Positions 23,381-31,966 of a DNA stretch of 34,730 bases are shown piece by piece. The stretch comes from Myxococcales bacterium (lineage in GTDB: Bacteria > Myxococcota_A > UBA9042). Position 1 is the first letter of the stretch; every line of letters begins with the position of its first letter. The notes under the pieces are model-generated. The model searched no databases, was not told the DNA's origin, and was given only the letters and a program-made list of their open reading frames with translations. The stretch spans positions 1 to 34,730 of the forward strand of contig CANMNA010000020.1 of the NCBI GenBank assembly GCA_947499075.1, given 5' to 3'. A program made the translations under genes and the position numbers.

Positions 23381-24703
23381 CTAGGCCTCCTTTTGCGCCG
23401 AGGGCGCCGGGCGCAGCGCCTGATGTGCCGTCGCTCGCTCTGTGATGAGCCGGGCCCCGCGCTTGTAGGCGAAGTAGGACCAGGCCCAACTGACCAACAC
23501 CACCAAGCGGTTGCGAAAGCCGATCAGCTGCAACAGGTGGATGACCAGCCACGCCAGCCACGCCACAAATCCGCGCAGTTCATGCTTGCCGACCCAGGCG
23601 ATGGCCCGGCTGCGGCCGATGGTCGCCATGCTGCCGCGATCGACATAGCCAAACGTGCCACGCTGGCCCGGTGGCAAGTTGCGCGCGATGATGTCACCGA
23701 CGAAGGTGCCTTGCTGCATCGCGACCGGGCACAAGCCCGGCAAGGGCTTGCCAGCTGCCACATGTAGGGCCATATCGCCAATCGCGAACACCGCGGGGTG
23801 CCCGGCGACGCTGCAGTCCTGGCCGACGGGCACCCGGCCGCTGCGGTCCAGTGGCACTCCCAGCGTCTCGGCCAGCCGCGTGCCGCGCACACCAGCACCC
23901 CACACCACCGTGCGGGCGGCGATGCGCTGGCCGTCTTCAAACCCCACGCCGTCGGCGTCCATCGCCACCACCCGACCGCCGAGCTGCACCTGGACCCCAA
24001 TCTCAGCCAACTGCTGGCGCGCACTCTGCGACAGACCTGCCGGAAACTGGGCCAGAATGCGCGAACCGCCCTCGACGAGGATCACCTGCGCGCTCTCTGG
24101 GTCCATGCTGCGAAACTCGTGGCTGAGCACGGTGTGGGCGAGCTCGGCGATCGCCCCCGCCAGCTCGACGCCCGTCGGACCGCCGCCAATGACCACAAAG
24201 GTGAGCAGCTGCTTGCGCTCCGCCATATCGGTGGTCCGCTCTGCCAACTCAAACGCCATCAGCACGCGCCGACGAATTTCCAGCGCGTCTTCGATGGTCT
24301 TGAGGCCACAGGCGTGGCGTTCCCAGTCTGGGTTGCCGAAATAACTGGTCTTGGCCCCGACTGCGAGCACCAGCCAGTCGTAGGGTAGCGTGCTGCCGTC
24401 GTCCAGCGTCACTTCACAGCCGGCAAGGTCGACGCCAACCGCTTGCGCCAGCAAGACTCGGGCATTGACTTGGTCGCGCAGCAGCGAGCGAATGGGTGCG
24501 GCGATCTCAGCGGGAGACAGCCCTGCCATCGCCACCTGGTACAGCAGTGGCTGAAACAAGTGGTGGTTGGTGCGGTCGAGCAGCGTCACTGCAACGTTGG
24601 CGTCGGCAAGGCGACGCGCGCACCACAGCCCGCCAAATCCGCCGCCGACGATGACGACGCGCGCGGCGGTGGACCCGGCTGTGACCGGCGCAAACGTGGG
24701 CAT
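23381..24703 (-). CDS. ndh: Type II NADH:quinone oxidoreductase
   Basis: A 440-residue flavoprotein. The first Rossmann motif VVIVGGGFGGLWCARRL (about 14-30) binds FAD and the second, VVIGGGPTGVELAG (about 170-183), binds NAD(P)H. DRTNHHLFQPLLYQVA, VLAVGAKTSYFG and FAIGDMA (FAD, near the end) are family signatures. PVAMQQGTFVGDII and the hydrophobic, aromatic C-terminal helices (LAWLVIHLLQLIGFRNRLVVLVSWAWSYF) attach it to the inner membrane. It passes electrons from NADH to quinone without pumping protons. The start is ATG 24703, preceded by AGGAGC; the frame also runs back to 24808, next to the 145-bp repeat. A decayed AhpD-like gene follows after 1 bp. Confidence 0.92.
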   Translation of the reverse strand: MPTFAPVTAGSTAARVVIVGGGFGGLWCARRLADANVAVTLLDRTNHHLFQPLLYQVAMAGLSPAEIAAPIRSLLRDQVNARVLLAQAVGVDLAGCEVTLDDGSTLPYDWLVLAVGAKTSYFGNPDWERHACGLKTIEDALEIRRRVLMAFELAERTTDMAERKQLLTFVVIGGGPTGVELAGAIAELAHTVLSHEFRSMDPESAQVILVEGGSRILAQFPAGLSQSARQQLAEIGVQVQLGGRVVAMDADGVGFEDGQRIAARTVVWGAGVRGTRLAETLGVPLDRSGRVPVGQDCSVAGHPAVFAIGDMALHVAAGKPLPGLCPVAMQQGTFVGDIIARNLPPGQRGTFGYVDRGSMATIGRSRAIAWVGKHELRGFVAWLAWLVIHLLQLIGFRNRLVVLVSWAWSYFAYKRGARLITERATAHQALRPAPSAQKEA

Positions 24704-24815
24704 GGGCTCCTGCTGCAGGTGCGGCGGGATGCCGGGCGGCGCCGCGATGGTGCCGCGCCCGGGCTGACCCGTCAACGCCCGCGTCACGCCGCGCCGTCGC
24801 CCCAGCAATTCCCAG

Positions 24816-24960
24816 ATTCCCCACAGAGATCTCCCGCGGCCCGCGATTTGAGATGCAGATCAAGGAGCAAGGAGCTGAAAGAGCGAGGCGTACTGAGGTA
24901 CGCCGCAGCGAGAGAAGCGACGCAGTGACGCAGAGATGCGCTCAAAGCGGGGGATCGCGG
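24816..24960 (-). repeat. Dispersed repeat of about 145 bp, copy 2
   Basis: The inverse of copy 1 (9281-9425) with only scattered differences. Its internal hairpin GGCGTAC-TGAG-GTACGCC (24887-24904) keeps the stem and changes the loop. It lies upstream of ndh in the same relative orientation as copy 1 has to the methyltransferase gene, and between ndh and the divergent kinase gene. Confidence 0.9.
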
Positions 24961-25058
24961 AATTTGCCCCCAGTGGACACGCCAGCCTGAGCATGGTAAT
25001 GCTGTGCGGCTGCGGTGCCTGCACCGTTGCGGCGATGATCTGCCCGCACACTGGACCC

Positions 25059-27698
25059 ATGTTCGTCGAGAGGCGAAGATTCTTGCGACGCGACGTCACC
25101 TTGCGCGCCCAGACTGTGGGCGGCGCCAAGCAGGACCTCGTGTGCATCAACGTGGGTCCGGCCGGCGGCTACTTCGCGGCGCGGTATCGCCCGCCGCTGG
25201 GCAGCACCTTCGAGGTGGCGATTCGGCCGCCCGGCGACCGCACGCCTGCGGTGGTCGTGACCGGCAAGGTTTTGTACGTACTGCAGGCGTCTTCGACCCG
25301 GGCCCCAGGGTTTGCGGTCACTTGGCTCGACGCGCGCAGCGCAGTTGGACCAGAGCCACTGCGCAGCTTGCTGTCCAAGGTATTTGGGATCGAAGACGCC
25401 CGGTTGGTGCTGCATCACACCGAGCGCGAAGTCGTATGCAACATCGACAAGGTGGTGCAGACGTTGCTCGGTGACCCGGAGCCGGTGGCCAGAGGCCGAT
25501 CGGCTGGCATTGCTCTGGGCGGCGCGCCGCCCGAGCCTGCGACCCAACCCGTTGGACTGACCGATAGCGAAGCGCGGGCCACTGGCGGCAGCCATGGCGC
25601 CAGCAGCCGGCGCGCGTCTGCGAGCGTGGCCCGACCGGGCAGTGCCGCCCCGCCCAGCGAGGCCTCCGGTGGCCTGACTTCTGCCAGTCGCACCCCTTCG
25701 TCCAGTCAGGTCGTGCCGCAAGCGGCGATGCGCAACGCGGAGCGCACGGGCTTGGGGCGCGCCGCGGAGCCCTCGACGCCCGTCGGCTACTCTCCGGCGC
25801 TGCAGGCCCATGGGGTGGTCGGCCGCATGAGTCAAGAGTCATTGGCTGCCCGCATCGCCGTCGGTGCCGCCGAAGTGTTGCCTGCGGCGCGCCCGACACC
25901 GACCGCCGCCAGCCGACTCGCCGCCCAGGCGGTGGTCGCTCAGGCCCAGCGGCCGTCGCAGACCCAACTGCCGCAGCAGCCGCAACACACGGCTCCGGCG
26001 AAACAGCAACCCCAGCAACCCCAGCAACCCCAGCAACCCCAGCAACCCCAGCAACAGCAACAGCCAATGTTGACCCATGCGCAGCCGCAGCACCCAGGCC
26101 AAGCCGCGTTGCCGCCGGGCCATGCAGGTGTAGCGTTGGGTGCGTTCGGCTTGCCGACTGGCACCGGCGACGGTCTGTTGCCGCGATCCAATTCGGGCAT
26201 CATGTTGCTGCCGATCAACACCGGACCCGTCGTGGCCCACCATGCTGGCTACGCCGACCGCGGTTCGCCACCCGCCATGAACACCGCGCCGCAACTACAG
26301 CCCGCGCTACACCTGCAACACCCAGGTGGCCTGCCAGGGTGGGCGCCGCCAGGGCCAGGCGGGCAGGTGCCCAGTTCGCAACCCAGCTTTGACCCCGCCA
26401 GTGCCGCGCCGACAGGCATGGCCGCCTTTGCCCAACAGCAAGCGTATCAGGGCCAACACCACTCGCCCGTCGTGCAGGCGCAGATGGCTCACGCCCTGCT
26501 CCAGCACGCCCAGATGCAGTACGTGCTGGCCCACCAAGCCCAAATGCAGGCCCAGCAAGTCCACGCTCAGGCCCAGCAAGCCCACGTGCAAGCGGAAGCG
26601 GCAGCGCGTGCCTCGGTGCCGATCCAGCAGCCGTCGCAGCAACGGCAGCACCCCGGCCAGCAGCAACACGGCGGTCAGCAGCAGTACCCCGGTCAGCAGC
26701 CGCACGACGGTCAGCAGCCGCACGACGGTCAGCAGCCGCACGGCGCGGGGCAGGATCCCGGTGGGCACCGCCCGATGTCCGGCCACATCGCGTTTGGTGG
26801 CTTCGAGGACCGCGAACCGTCGCCCCAACCAGGCAAAAAGGCCGAGGCGGTCATTACGGTCGCGGCGCCGCCGGGGTGGCCGTCAGGAGTCCCGGTGGTG
26901 CTGTCCGAGCGCTACCGCGATCTCAAGGCGATCGGCCGCGGCGCCAGCGGCGTGGTGTACCGGGCGACCGACGACTTGCTCGACCGCCAGGTGGTGCTCA
27001 AGTTCTTGGCTGCGACCGGCATGCACGAAGATGTTGCCCGCCGCTACTTCCTGCGCGAAGTGCGCGTCGCATCCCAGCTGCGCCACCCCAACGTCGTGCT
27101 GATCCATGACCTCGGCAAGGTCGACGCTGTGCTGTACTATGCCATGGAGTTTATCGATGGCCATCCGCTTTCGTGCTTCATGGAGCCGCGCAAGCCGTTG
27201 GCAGACTGGCGGTTCTGCTGGTCGGTGGTCCGTCAGGTCGCCGACGCTTTGGACTACGCGCACAGCCAGAGCGTGCTGCACCGCGACGTCAAGCCAGACA
27301 ACGTGATGGTGGCCAAGGACGGTCACGTCAAGTTGGTCGATTTTGGCTTGGCGCGGCCGCAAAACGATGATTTTGGCGACCAGAACATGCTGGTCGGCAC
27401 CCCGCACTACATGTCGCCAGAGCAACTTGCCGGCAAGCCTGTGGCACCGACAGCGGACCAGTACGCGCTGGGCGTCATGATCTACCGCATGCTGGCCGGC
27501 CAATTGCCGTTTGGTGACAGCAATTTGTTTGTCGCACAGTTGACGGAGCGGCCGCGCGATCCGCGGCAGTTCAACCCGCAAGTGCCGGCGCTGGCGGTGT
27601 CGGTGCTCGACCGGATGCTGGCCAAGACCCCGACCCAGCGTTACGACTCGTGCGGCGAAGCGGCGTCGGCGCTCAAGTGGGCGCTGGTTCCCTCGTAA
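25059..27698 (+). CDS. PilZ-domain protein fused to a Ser/Thr protein kinase
   Basis: An 879-residue protein. The N-terminus (about 1-105) has RRRFLRRDVTLRAQ, a NVGPAGGYF block and following strands in the PilZ pattern (RxxxR then D/NxSxxG; here Gly replaces the Ser). About 150-615 is a Gln/Pro/Ala/His-rich low-complexity linker with QQP x5 (26004-26048) and 18-bp repeats (26691-26744). A complete Hanks-type kinase follows: GRGASGVVYRA loop (about 625), K648 in VVLK, HRDVKPDN with D743, DFG with D761, and GTPHYMSPEQ. There is no membrane segment, so it is cytoplasmic. I chose ATG 25059, before RRRFLRR; ATG 24936 lies in the repeat and is less likely. c-di-GMP control of the kinase is inference. 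Confidence 0.82.
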   Translation: MFVERRRFLRRDVTLRAQTVGGAKQDLVCINVGPAGGYFAARYRPPLGSTFEVAIRPPGDRTPAVVVTGKVLYVLQASSTRAPGFAVTWLDARSAVGPEPLRSLLSKVFGIEDARLVLHHTEREVVCNIDKVVQTLLGDPEPVARGRSAGIALGGAPPEPATQPVGLTDSEARATGGSHGASSRRASASVARPGSAAPPSEASGGLTSASRTPSSSQVVPQAAMRNAERTGLGRAAEPSTPVGYSPALQAHGVVGRMSQESLAARIAVGAAEVLPAARPTPTAASRLAAQAVVAQAQRPSQTQLPQQPQHTAPAKQQPQQPQQPQQPQQPQQQQQPMLTHAQPQHPGQAALPPGHAGVALGAFGLPTGTGDGLLPRSNSGIMLLPINTGPVVAHHAGYADRGSPPAMNTAPQLQPALHLQHPGGLPGWAPPGPGGQVPSSQPSFDPASAAPTGMAAFAQQQAYQGQHHSPVVQAQMAHALLQHAQMQYVLAHQAQMQAQQVHAQAQQAHVQAEAAARASVPIQQPSQQRQHPGQQQHGGQQQYPGQQPHDGQQPHDGQQPHGAGQDPGGHRPMSGHIAFGGFEDREPSPQPGKKAEAVITVAAPPGWPSGVPVVLSERYRDLKAIGRGASGVVYRATDDLLDRQVVLKFLAATGMHEDVARRYFLREVRVASQLRHPNVVLIHDLGKVDAVLYYAMEFIDGHPLSCFMEPRKPLADWRFCWSVVRQVADALDYAHSQSVLHRDVKPDNVMVAKDGHVKLVDFGLARPQNDDFGDQNMLVGTPHYMSPEQLAGKPVAPTADQYALGVMIYRMLAGQLPFGDSNLFVAQLTERPRDPRQFNPQVPALAVSVLDRMLAKTPTQRYDSCGEAASALKWALVPS
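26004..26048 (+). repeat. Five tandem 9-bp repeats coding for Gln-Gln-Pro
   Basis: CAGCAACCC is repeated five times without change inside the linker of the kinase gene. Nucleotide-level identity suggests recent slippage; copy number could vary between strains. Confidence 0.9.
26691..26744 (+). repeat. 18-bp tandem repeat in the kinase linker
   Basis: GGTCAGCAGCCGCACGAC occurs twice exactly, then a third copy changed at the end. It codes for GQQPHD and lies in the low-complexity linker. Confidence 0.85.
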
Positions 27699-27730
27699 CA
27701 ATCCAATCCCAAGCAGTCTTTTTCGCGCTG

Positions 27731-27759
27731 TTGCCCGATCAGTCGATCTGGACTAGGAT
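27731..27759 (+). promoter_or_regulatory. Candidate sigma70-type promoter for the SPFH gene
   Basis: TTGCCC (27731-27736) and TAGGAT (27754-27759) are separated by 17 bp and lie 51 bp before the ATG at 27811. Each box matches the consensus at four of six positions. GGAGG at 27802-27806 is the ribosome binding site. Confidence 0.45.
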
Positions 27760-27810
27760 GGCCTCAAAGGAGCACACGCGTCCACAGCTGGTCGGGCGCT
27801 CGGAGGTTGC

Positions 27811-28779
27811 ATGTCACCCGGTACTATCACGTTGGTTGTCATTTTCTTGATCATCTTCTTTGGCTCGTTTGTCACCATCGGCCAGGGCTTTGTCGGCGTC
27901 ATCACCATGTTCGGTAAGTTCCAGCGGGTCATGTACCCGGGCTTGAACTTCAAGATTCCGATTCTGGAGCGCATTGACCGCAAGATCTCGGTGCAGAACC
28001 GCTCGGCTGAGCTCGAGTTCAAGGCGATCACCTCCGATCAGGCCGAAGTCGGCTTCAAAGCCATGCTGCTGTATGCCGTGCTCAATCAGGATCAGAACAC
28101 CATCAAGAATGTCGCTTACAAGTTCCAAAGCGAGTCAGACTTCATGCGTGCCCTGGTGCGCACCGTCGAGGGCGTGGTCCGTTCGTTTGTGGCGACCAAG
28201 CGCCAAAGCGAGATCCTGAGCCTGCGCAAGGAGCTGGTGTCCGAAGTCAAAGATCAGCTGGACAAGGATCTGGAAGAGTGGGGCTACCATCTGATTGACC
28301 TGCAAATCAACGATATCGTGTTCGATCACACCATCATGGACTCGATGGCGCGCGTCGTTGCCAGCAGCAACCTGCGGGCGGCCGCGGAGAATGAAGGCCA
28401 GGCCCTGCTGATCACCAAGACCAAGCAGGCCGAAGCCGAGGGGCGGGCGATCCAGATTGCGGCCGAAGCCCAACGCGAAGCGAGCCGGCTACAGGGTCAA
28501 GGTGTGGCGCAGTTCCGCGAAGAGATGGCCAAGGGTGTGCGCCAGTCGATCGCCGAGATGACCCAGGCCGGGCTAGATCCGAGCTTTCTGCTGTTCTTCA
28601 TGTGGACCGAGGCGATCAAGCACTTTGCCGAGCAGGGCAAGGGCAATGTGATCTTCTTGGACGGCTCAGTGCAAGGCATGGAGAGCCAGATGAAGCACAT
28701 GATGGGCATGAACTCGCTGGGCATGATCCAGCCGCCGCCGCCGCCGGTGCAGCCGCTGCGTCGCCCGCCAGTTGGCTAA
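27811..28779 (+). CDS. SPFH/band-7 (stomatin-prohibitin-like) membrane protein
   Basis: A 322-residue protein with one N-terminal membrane helix (about 6-27) and then an SPFH domain (GQGFVGVITMFGKFQRVMYPGLNFKIPILERIDRKISVQNRS...). The region about 195-250 (NEGQALLITKTKQAEAEGRAIQIAAEAQREASRLQGQ) is the long, charged coiled coil that packs SPFH proteins into ring-like oligomers. The end is Met-rich and then Pro-rich (PPPPPVQP). Family members organise membrane microdomains and often act with proteases; no NfeD or FtsH partner is beside it. The start is supported by GGAGG 5 bp upstream. It is convergent with the permease gene, 33 bp away. Confidence 0.88.
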   Translation: MSPGTITLVVIFLIIFFGSFVTIGQGFVGVITMFGKFQRVMYPGLNFKIPILERIDRKISVQNRSAELEFKAITSDQAEVGFKAMLLYAVLNQDQNTIKNVAYKFQSESDFMRALVRTVEGVVRSFVATKRQSEILSLRKELVSEVKDQLDKDLEEWGYHLIDLQINDIVFDHTIMDSMARVVASSNLRAAAENEGQALLITKTKQAEAEGRAIQIAAEAQREASRLQGQGVAQFREEMAKGVRQSIAEMTQAGLDPSFLLFFMWTEAIKHFAEQGKGNVIFLDGSVQGMESQMKHMMGMNSLGMIQPPPPPVQPLRRPPVG

Positions 28780-28812
28780 ACGGCTGCTGAAAGGCACCGC
28801 GGGACAGCCTGC

Positions 28813-30756
28813 TCAGTGATGGTGGCCGTGGTGGTGGTCATGACCGTGTTCCGCGCCATGACTGTGGTCCGCGCCATGGCTGTGCCCGTGATCATGGCTG
28901 TGCCCGTGATCATGGCTGTGCCCGTGATCATGGATGTGCCCGTGATCATGGATGTGCCCAGCGTCATGGTTGTGCCCAGCGTCATGGTTGTGCTTGCCGG
29001 CGCGGGCAATCGCCAGCACCTGTCCGATGAAATTGCGTGGACCCTGTCGCAGCACGCTCGCTGCCAACAGCACGCCCAGCACCGCCAGCGCGCCCGAGTC
29101 GAGCCAGCTGTGGCTGTGGCTGGTACTGGCCGCCAAATTGGGCACCCGGTAGCCGGCCAGCACCACGTTGACCAGCCATCCGCTGCCGATCGCCAGCACC
29201 GCCATCGTCACCACAAACGCCAACGCCAGTCGACGCCCGTGGACCTGCGCCAGCACGCCAAATGTGCTGATGTTGGTCGCGGGTCCGGTAAGCAAGAAGG
29301 CCAGCCCGGCCCCGGGCGACACGCCGCCCGCCAGCAAGACAGCCACCAGCGGCGTTGCACCCGAGGCGCAGACGTACATCGGCATGCCGATAAGCGCAAA
29401 CACCGGCACATCCAAGCCAGCAGGCCACTGCGAAAGCCCACTGTCGGCGATCAGCGGCGCACCCAGCGTCGCCACCGCCAAGCCCAGCAGGACCCACGGC
29501 CCGGTGTGGTCGACCATTTCGCCCAGCCCGATGCGCAGACCGCTCCAAATGCGGGCGCGCAGGCCGCTGGGCTTGGCCACACCAGCATCACTGTGGCTGG
29601 GCTCGGCGCGCAAGGCCGGGCCGGTCCATCCGCGGCTAATTAGCGTTGCGAGAATGACCCCAGCCGCTACTGCGACCGCTGCTGCGGCGATCAGGCGTGC
29701 CAGCGCCAGCGGTTGGCCCAGCAGCGGAATCGAGAGCAGCGCTGCGTCCAGACCGAGTTCAGGTGTGGCGACCAGAAAGGCCAAGCCTGCCGCAGCCGGG
29801 ACCCTCTGGAGCGCGAGCGACCGGTAGACCGGCACGACCCCGCACGAGCAGATCGGCAGCGGCAAGCCAAAGACCATGCCGCGCACTGCCTGCGACAAGC
29901 TGTTGCCGCGGCCCAGCCACTGCAACGATGCCGCGGGCAGCAGCGACTGGACCAGCCCGGCGGCGGCATAGGCCACGACCAGCGCCAGCGCCGACTCATG
30001 GGCCAGCTGCCAAAACACGCTGGCTTGGCGCTCCCGGCCGGCCGCAGACTCGTGCTGGTGCAGTACCGCCATCAACAGCGCCACCCCCAGCAGTGCACCC
30101 ATGCCCGAAGCCCAGCGCCAGCGCTGCTGCGGCTCGGCATCGGCTGCGCTGCCTGCCTCACCGCGGTGGACGACCACGTGCAACAGCGACCCCGCCACCA
30201 GCGCCTGCACCCACGCCAGCCCGCCGCCGTGGGCAACGCCTGCGACGTGATCGGCCAGCCCCAGCCCGGCGGCCGTTGCGCCCGCCACCGCCACCAGCAC
30301 CAGCACCGCCACCCGCGGGCCGTAGCTGGGCCGCAACAGCCACCAAATCGTCAAGCCCTCCGGCAGGCGGTGCAGCAGCACTGCGGTCGCCAGGCTTTGG
30401 GTATCCGCTTGCCGTGCACCCGCTAGCACTACGCCGTCCAGACCAGCGTGCAGCGCCAACCCCAGCAGACCCACCGCCAGCGCCGCCGTGTGCACCGCCT
30501 GGGCGGCGTGGTGCAGGCGGCGCTCCAGCCACCCTGGCCCGATAAGGCCTGCCGCCACCAGCAGCACCGCGCCAAAGCCGCCGTGCTCCAAAGCGTCGGG
30601 CAGCACATCCAGTAGCACGATGCCGCCGACCGACACCAGCACAAAGCCGTCCAGCGCCCGCAACAGCGATGGCAGCCGCTGCGCCGGCGCCAACAGGGCC
30701 GGACCCAGCGCCAGCGCCAGCACCGAGATGCCAAACCACTGCCAAATCGAGTGCAA
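28813..30756 (-). CDS. ZIP-like and DUF318/ArsP-like permease fusion with a His-rich tail
   Basis: A 647-residue membrane protein in three parts. Residues about 1-235 resemble a ZIP metal transporter: helices with HAGLDG (103-108) and HRLPEG (129-134), the metal-site motifs of TM4 and TM5. About 245-560 is a permease of the ArsP/DUF318 kind, with PICSCGVVPVYRSL (301-314) and, later, LTGPATNISTFG, both typical. After a further helix the last 48 residues are almost only His, Asp and Gly (HDHGHSHDHGHS), a likely metal-binding tail. Divalent metal or metalloid transport is the natural suggestion; the substrate is unknown. The start (30756) is 6 bp after the hemB stop, so they may be co-transcribed. 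Confidence 0.78.
   Translation of the reverse strand: MHSIWQWFGISVLALALGPALLAPAQRLPSLLRALDGFVLVSVGGIVLLDVLPDALEHGGFGAVLLVAAGLIGPGWLERRLHHAAQAVHTAALAVGLLGLALHAGLDGVVLAGARQADTQSLATAVLLHRLPEGLTIWWLLRPSYGPRVAVLVLVAVAGATAAGLGLADHVAGVAHGGGLAWVQALVAGSLLHVVVHRGEAGSAADAEPQQRWRWASGMGALLGVALLMAVLHQHESAAGRERQASVFWQLAHESALALVVAYAAAGLVQSLLPAASLQWLGRGNSLSQAVRGMVFGLPLPICSCGVVPVYRSLALQRVPAAAGLAFLVATPELGLDAALLSIPLLGQPLALARLIAAAAVAVAAGVILATLISRGWTGPALRAEPSHSDAGVAKPSGLRARIWSGLRIGLGEMVDHTGPWVLLGLAVATLGAPLIADSGLSQWPAGLDVPVFALIGMPMYVCASGATPLVAVLLAGGVSPGAGLAFLLTGPATNISTFGVLAQVHGRRLALAFVVTMAVLAIGSGWLVNVVLAGYRVPNLAASTSHSHSWLDSGALAVLGVLLAASVLRQGPRNFIGQVLAIARAGKHNHDAGHNHDAGHIHDHGHIHDHGHSHDHGHSHDHGHSHGADHSHGAEHGHDHHHGHHH
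28879..28986 (-). repeat. Six 18-bp tandem repeats coding for the His-rich tail
   Basis: GCTGTGCCCGTGATCATG begins at 28879 and repeats every 18 bp through 28986, the first three copies exact and the last three changed at a few bases. On the minus strand each codes for a His/Asp/Gly hexamer. The exactness of the first copies implies recent duplication. Confidence 0.9.
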
Positions 30757-30762
30757 GGGGTC

Positions 30763-31746
30763 CTACGCCGGTGCAGCCAGCCAGCGGGCGGCCTGGCGGG
30801 CGAAGTAGGTGAGAATCACATCGGCGCCGGCGCGCCGGATCGCCAGCAGGCTCTCGAGCACCACTTGCCGTTCGTCCAGCCATCCGTTGGCGCACGCCGC
30901 CTTGATCATCGCGTACTCGCCCGACACTTGGTAGGCGGCCACCGGCAGCGTGGTGTGGGCGCGCACCGAAGCGATGATGTCGAGGTAGGGTCCCGCCGGC
31001 TTGACCATGACCATGTCGGCGCCTTCGGCGACGTCCAAGGCCAGTTCGCGCAGTGCTTCGCGGGCATTGCCCGGATCCATCTGGTAGGTCTTCTTGTCGC
31101 CAAACTTGGGCGCCGAGTCCAGCGCATCGCGAAACGGGCCGTAAAACGCCGACGCGTACTTGGCGGTGTAGGCCAGGATCGAGACGTTGGTATAGCCCGC
31201 GCCGTCGAGCGCATCGCGCAAGGCGCCGACGCGGCCGTCCATCATGTCAGACGGTGCCACGACGTCAGCGCCCGCTTCGGCTTGGCACAGGGCTTGCTCG
31301 CACAGCACCTGGACCGTTTCGTCGTTGACAACCTCGCCATCGCGGACGATGCCGTCGTGGCCGTCACTGGAGTAGGGGTCGAGCGCCACGTCGGTCATCA
31401 CGACCATGTCAGGAAAATAGACTTTGATTTGGCGGATCGCCATCGGCACCAGCCCCGCCGGGTTGTAGGCTTCTGCGCCGCTGCTGGACTTGAGCGACTC
31501 GCTGATCTTGGGAAACAGAATGACCGCCCGCAGGCCTTCTTTGTGCGCCGCCCCCAATTCTTGCAGCATGGCATCGATCGACAGCCGCGCGCAGCCGGGC
31601 ATCGACTGGATCGGCTCGCTGCCGTGCCCGGCGTGGATAAACAGCGGCAGCACGAGGTGGCGGGCGTCGAGCCACGTCTCGCTGTGCATGGCGCGCACGG
31701 CTGCGGACTTGCGGTTGCGGCGGGGGCGATTGCGGAGGTGGAGCAT
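30763..31746 (-). CDS. hemB: Delta-aminolevulinic acid dehydratase (porphobilinogen synthase)
   Basis: The enzyme joins two 5-aminolevulinate molecules into porphobilinogen for haem and other tetrapyrroles. From ATG 31746 it has 327 residues (GTG 31767 would add seven). The catalytic lysines lie in AYTAKYASAFYGPFR (K196) and MVMVKPAGPYLD (K249). The metal-site segment reads DVALDPYSSDGHDG, without the cysteines of zinc-type enzymes (DVCLC...), so it is probably of the magnesium-dependent type. APSDMMDGRV and SGEYAMI are further signatures. The permease gene begins 6 bp downstream. Upstream is a short AT-rich segment (31862-31897) that may hold its promoter. Confidence 0.95.
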   Translation of the reverse strand: MLHLRNRPRRNRKSAAVRAMHSETWLDARHLVLPLFIHAGHGSEPIQSMPGCARLSIDAMLQELGAAHKEGLRAVILFPKISESLKSSSGAEAYNPAGLVPMAIRQIKVYFPDMVVMTDVALDPYSSDGHDGIVRDGEVVNDETVQVLCEQALCQAEAGADVVAPSDMMDGRVGALRDALDGAGYTNVSILAYTAKYASAFYGPFRDALDSAPKFGDKKTYQMDPGNAREALRELALDVAEGADMVMVKPAGPYLDIIASVRAHTTLPVAAYQVSGEYAMIKAACANGWLDERQVVLESLLAIRRAGADVILTYFARQAARWLAAPA

Positions 31747-31966
31747 GGGCGTCTGGTGATCGGCCACAATGGCCGTCGGCCGCGCACCTTAGCATGGCTG
31801 TGGCCCGGTGCGCACCGCCCCCGTCCTCGCGGGCGCAGATCGCCAACCGAGCGCACGCTCTGTTTTGATTTAACTTAATAGTTACAACGAAATATGTGAA
31901 AGCGCCACTTCCTCCAGCGGCGTATGGGCGCATCCGGCCGCGGCGGCCGATGACCGCGACGTCGGG

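Noticed and set aside
24936..25058. Earlier ATG for the PilZ-kinase
   Set aside because: It lies inside the 145-bp dispersed repeat. The PilZ motif starts directly after ATG 25059.
28879..28986. Regular 18-bp repeats as a possible CRISPR array
   Set aside because: There are no spacers; the repeats are head to tail and in frame within the His-rich tail.
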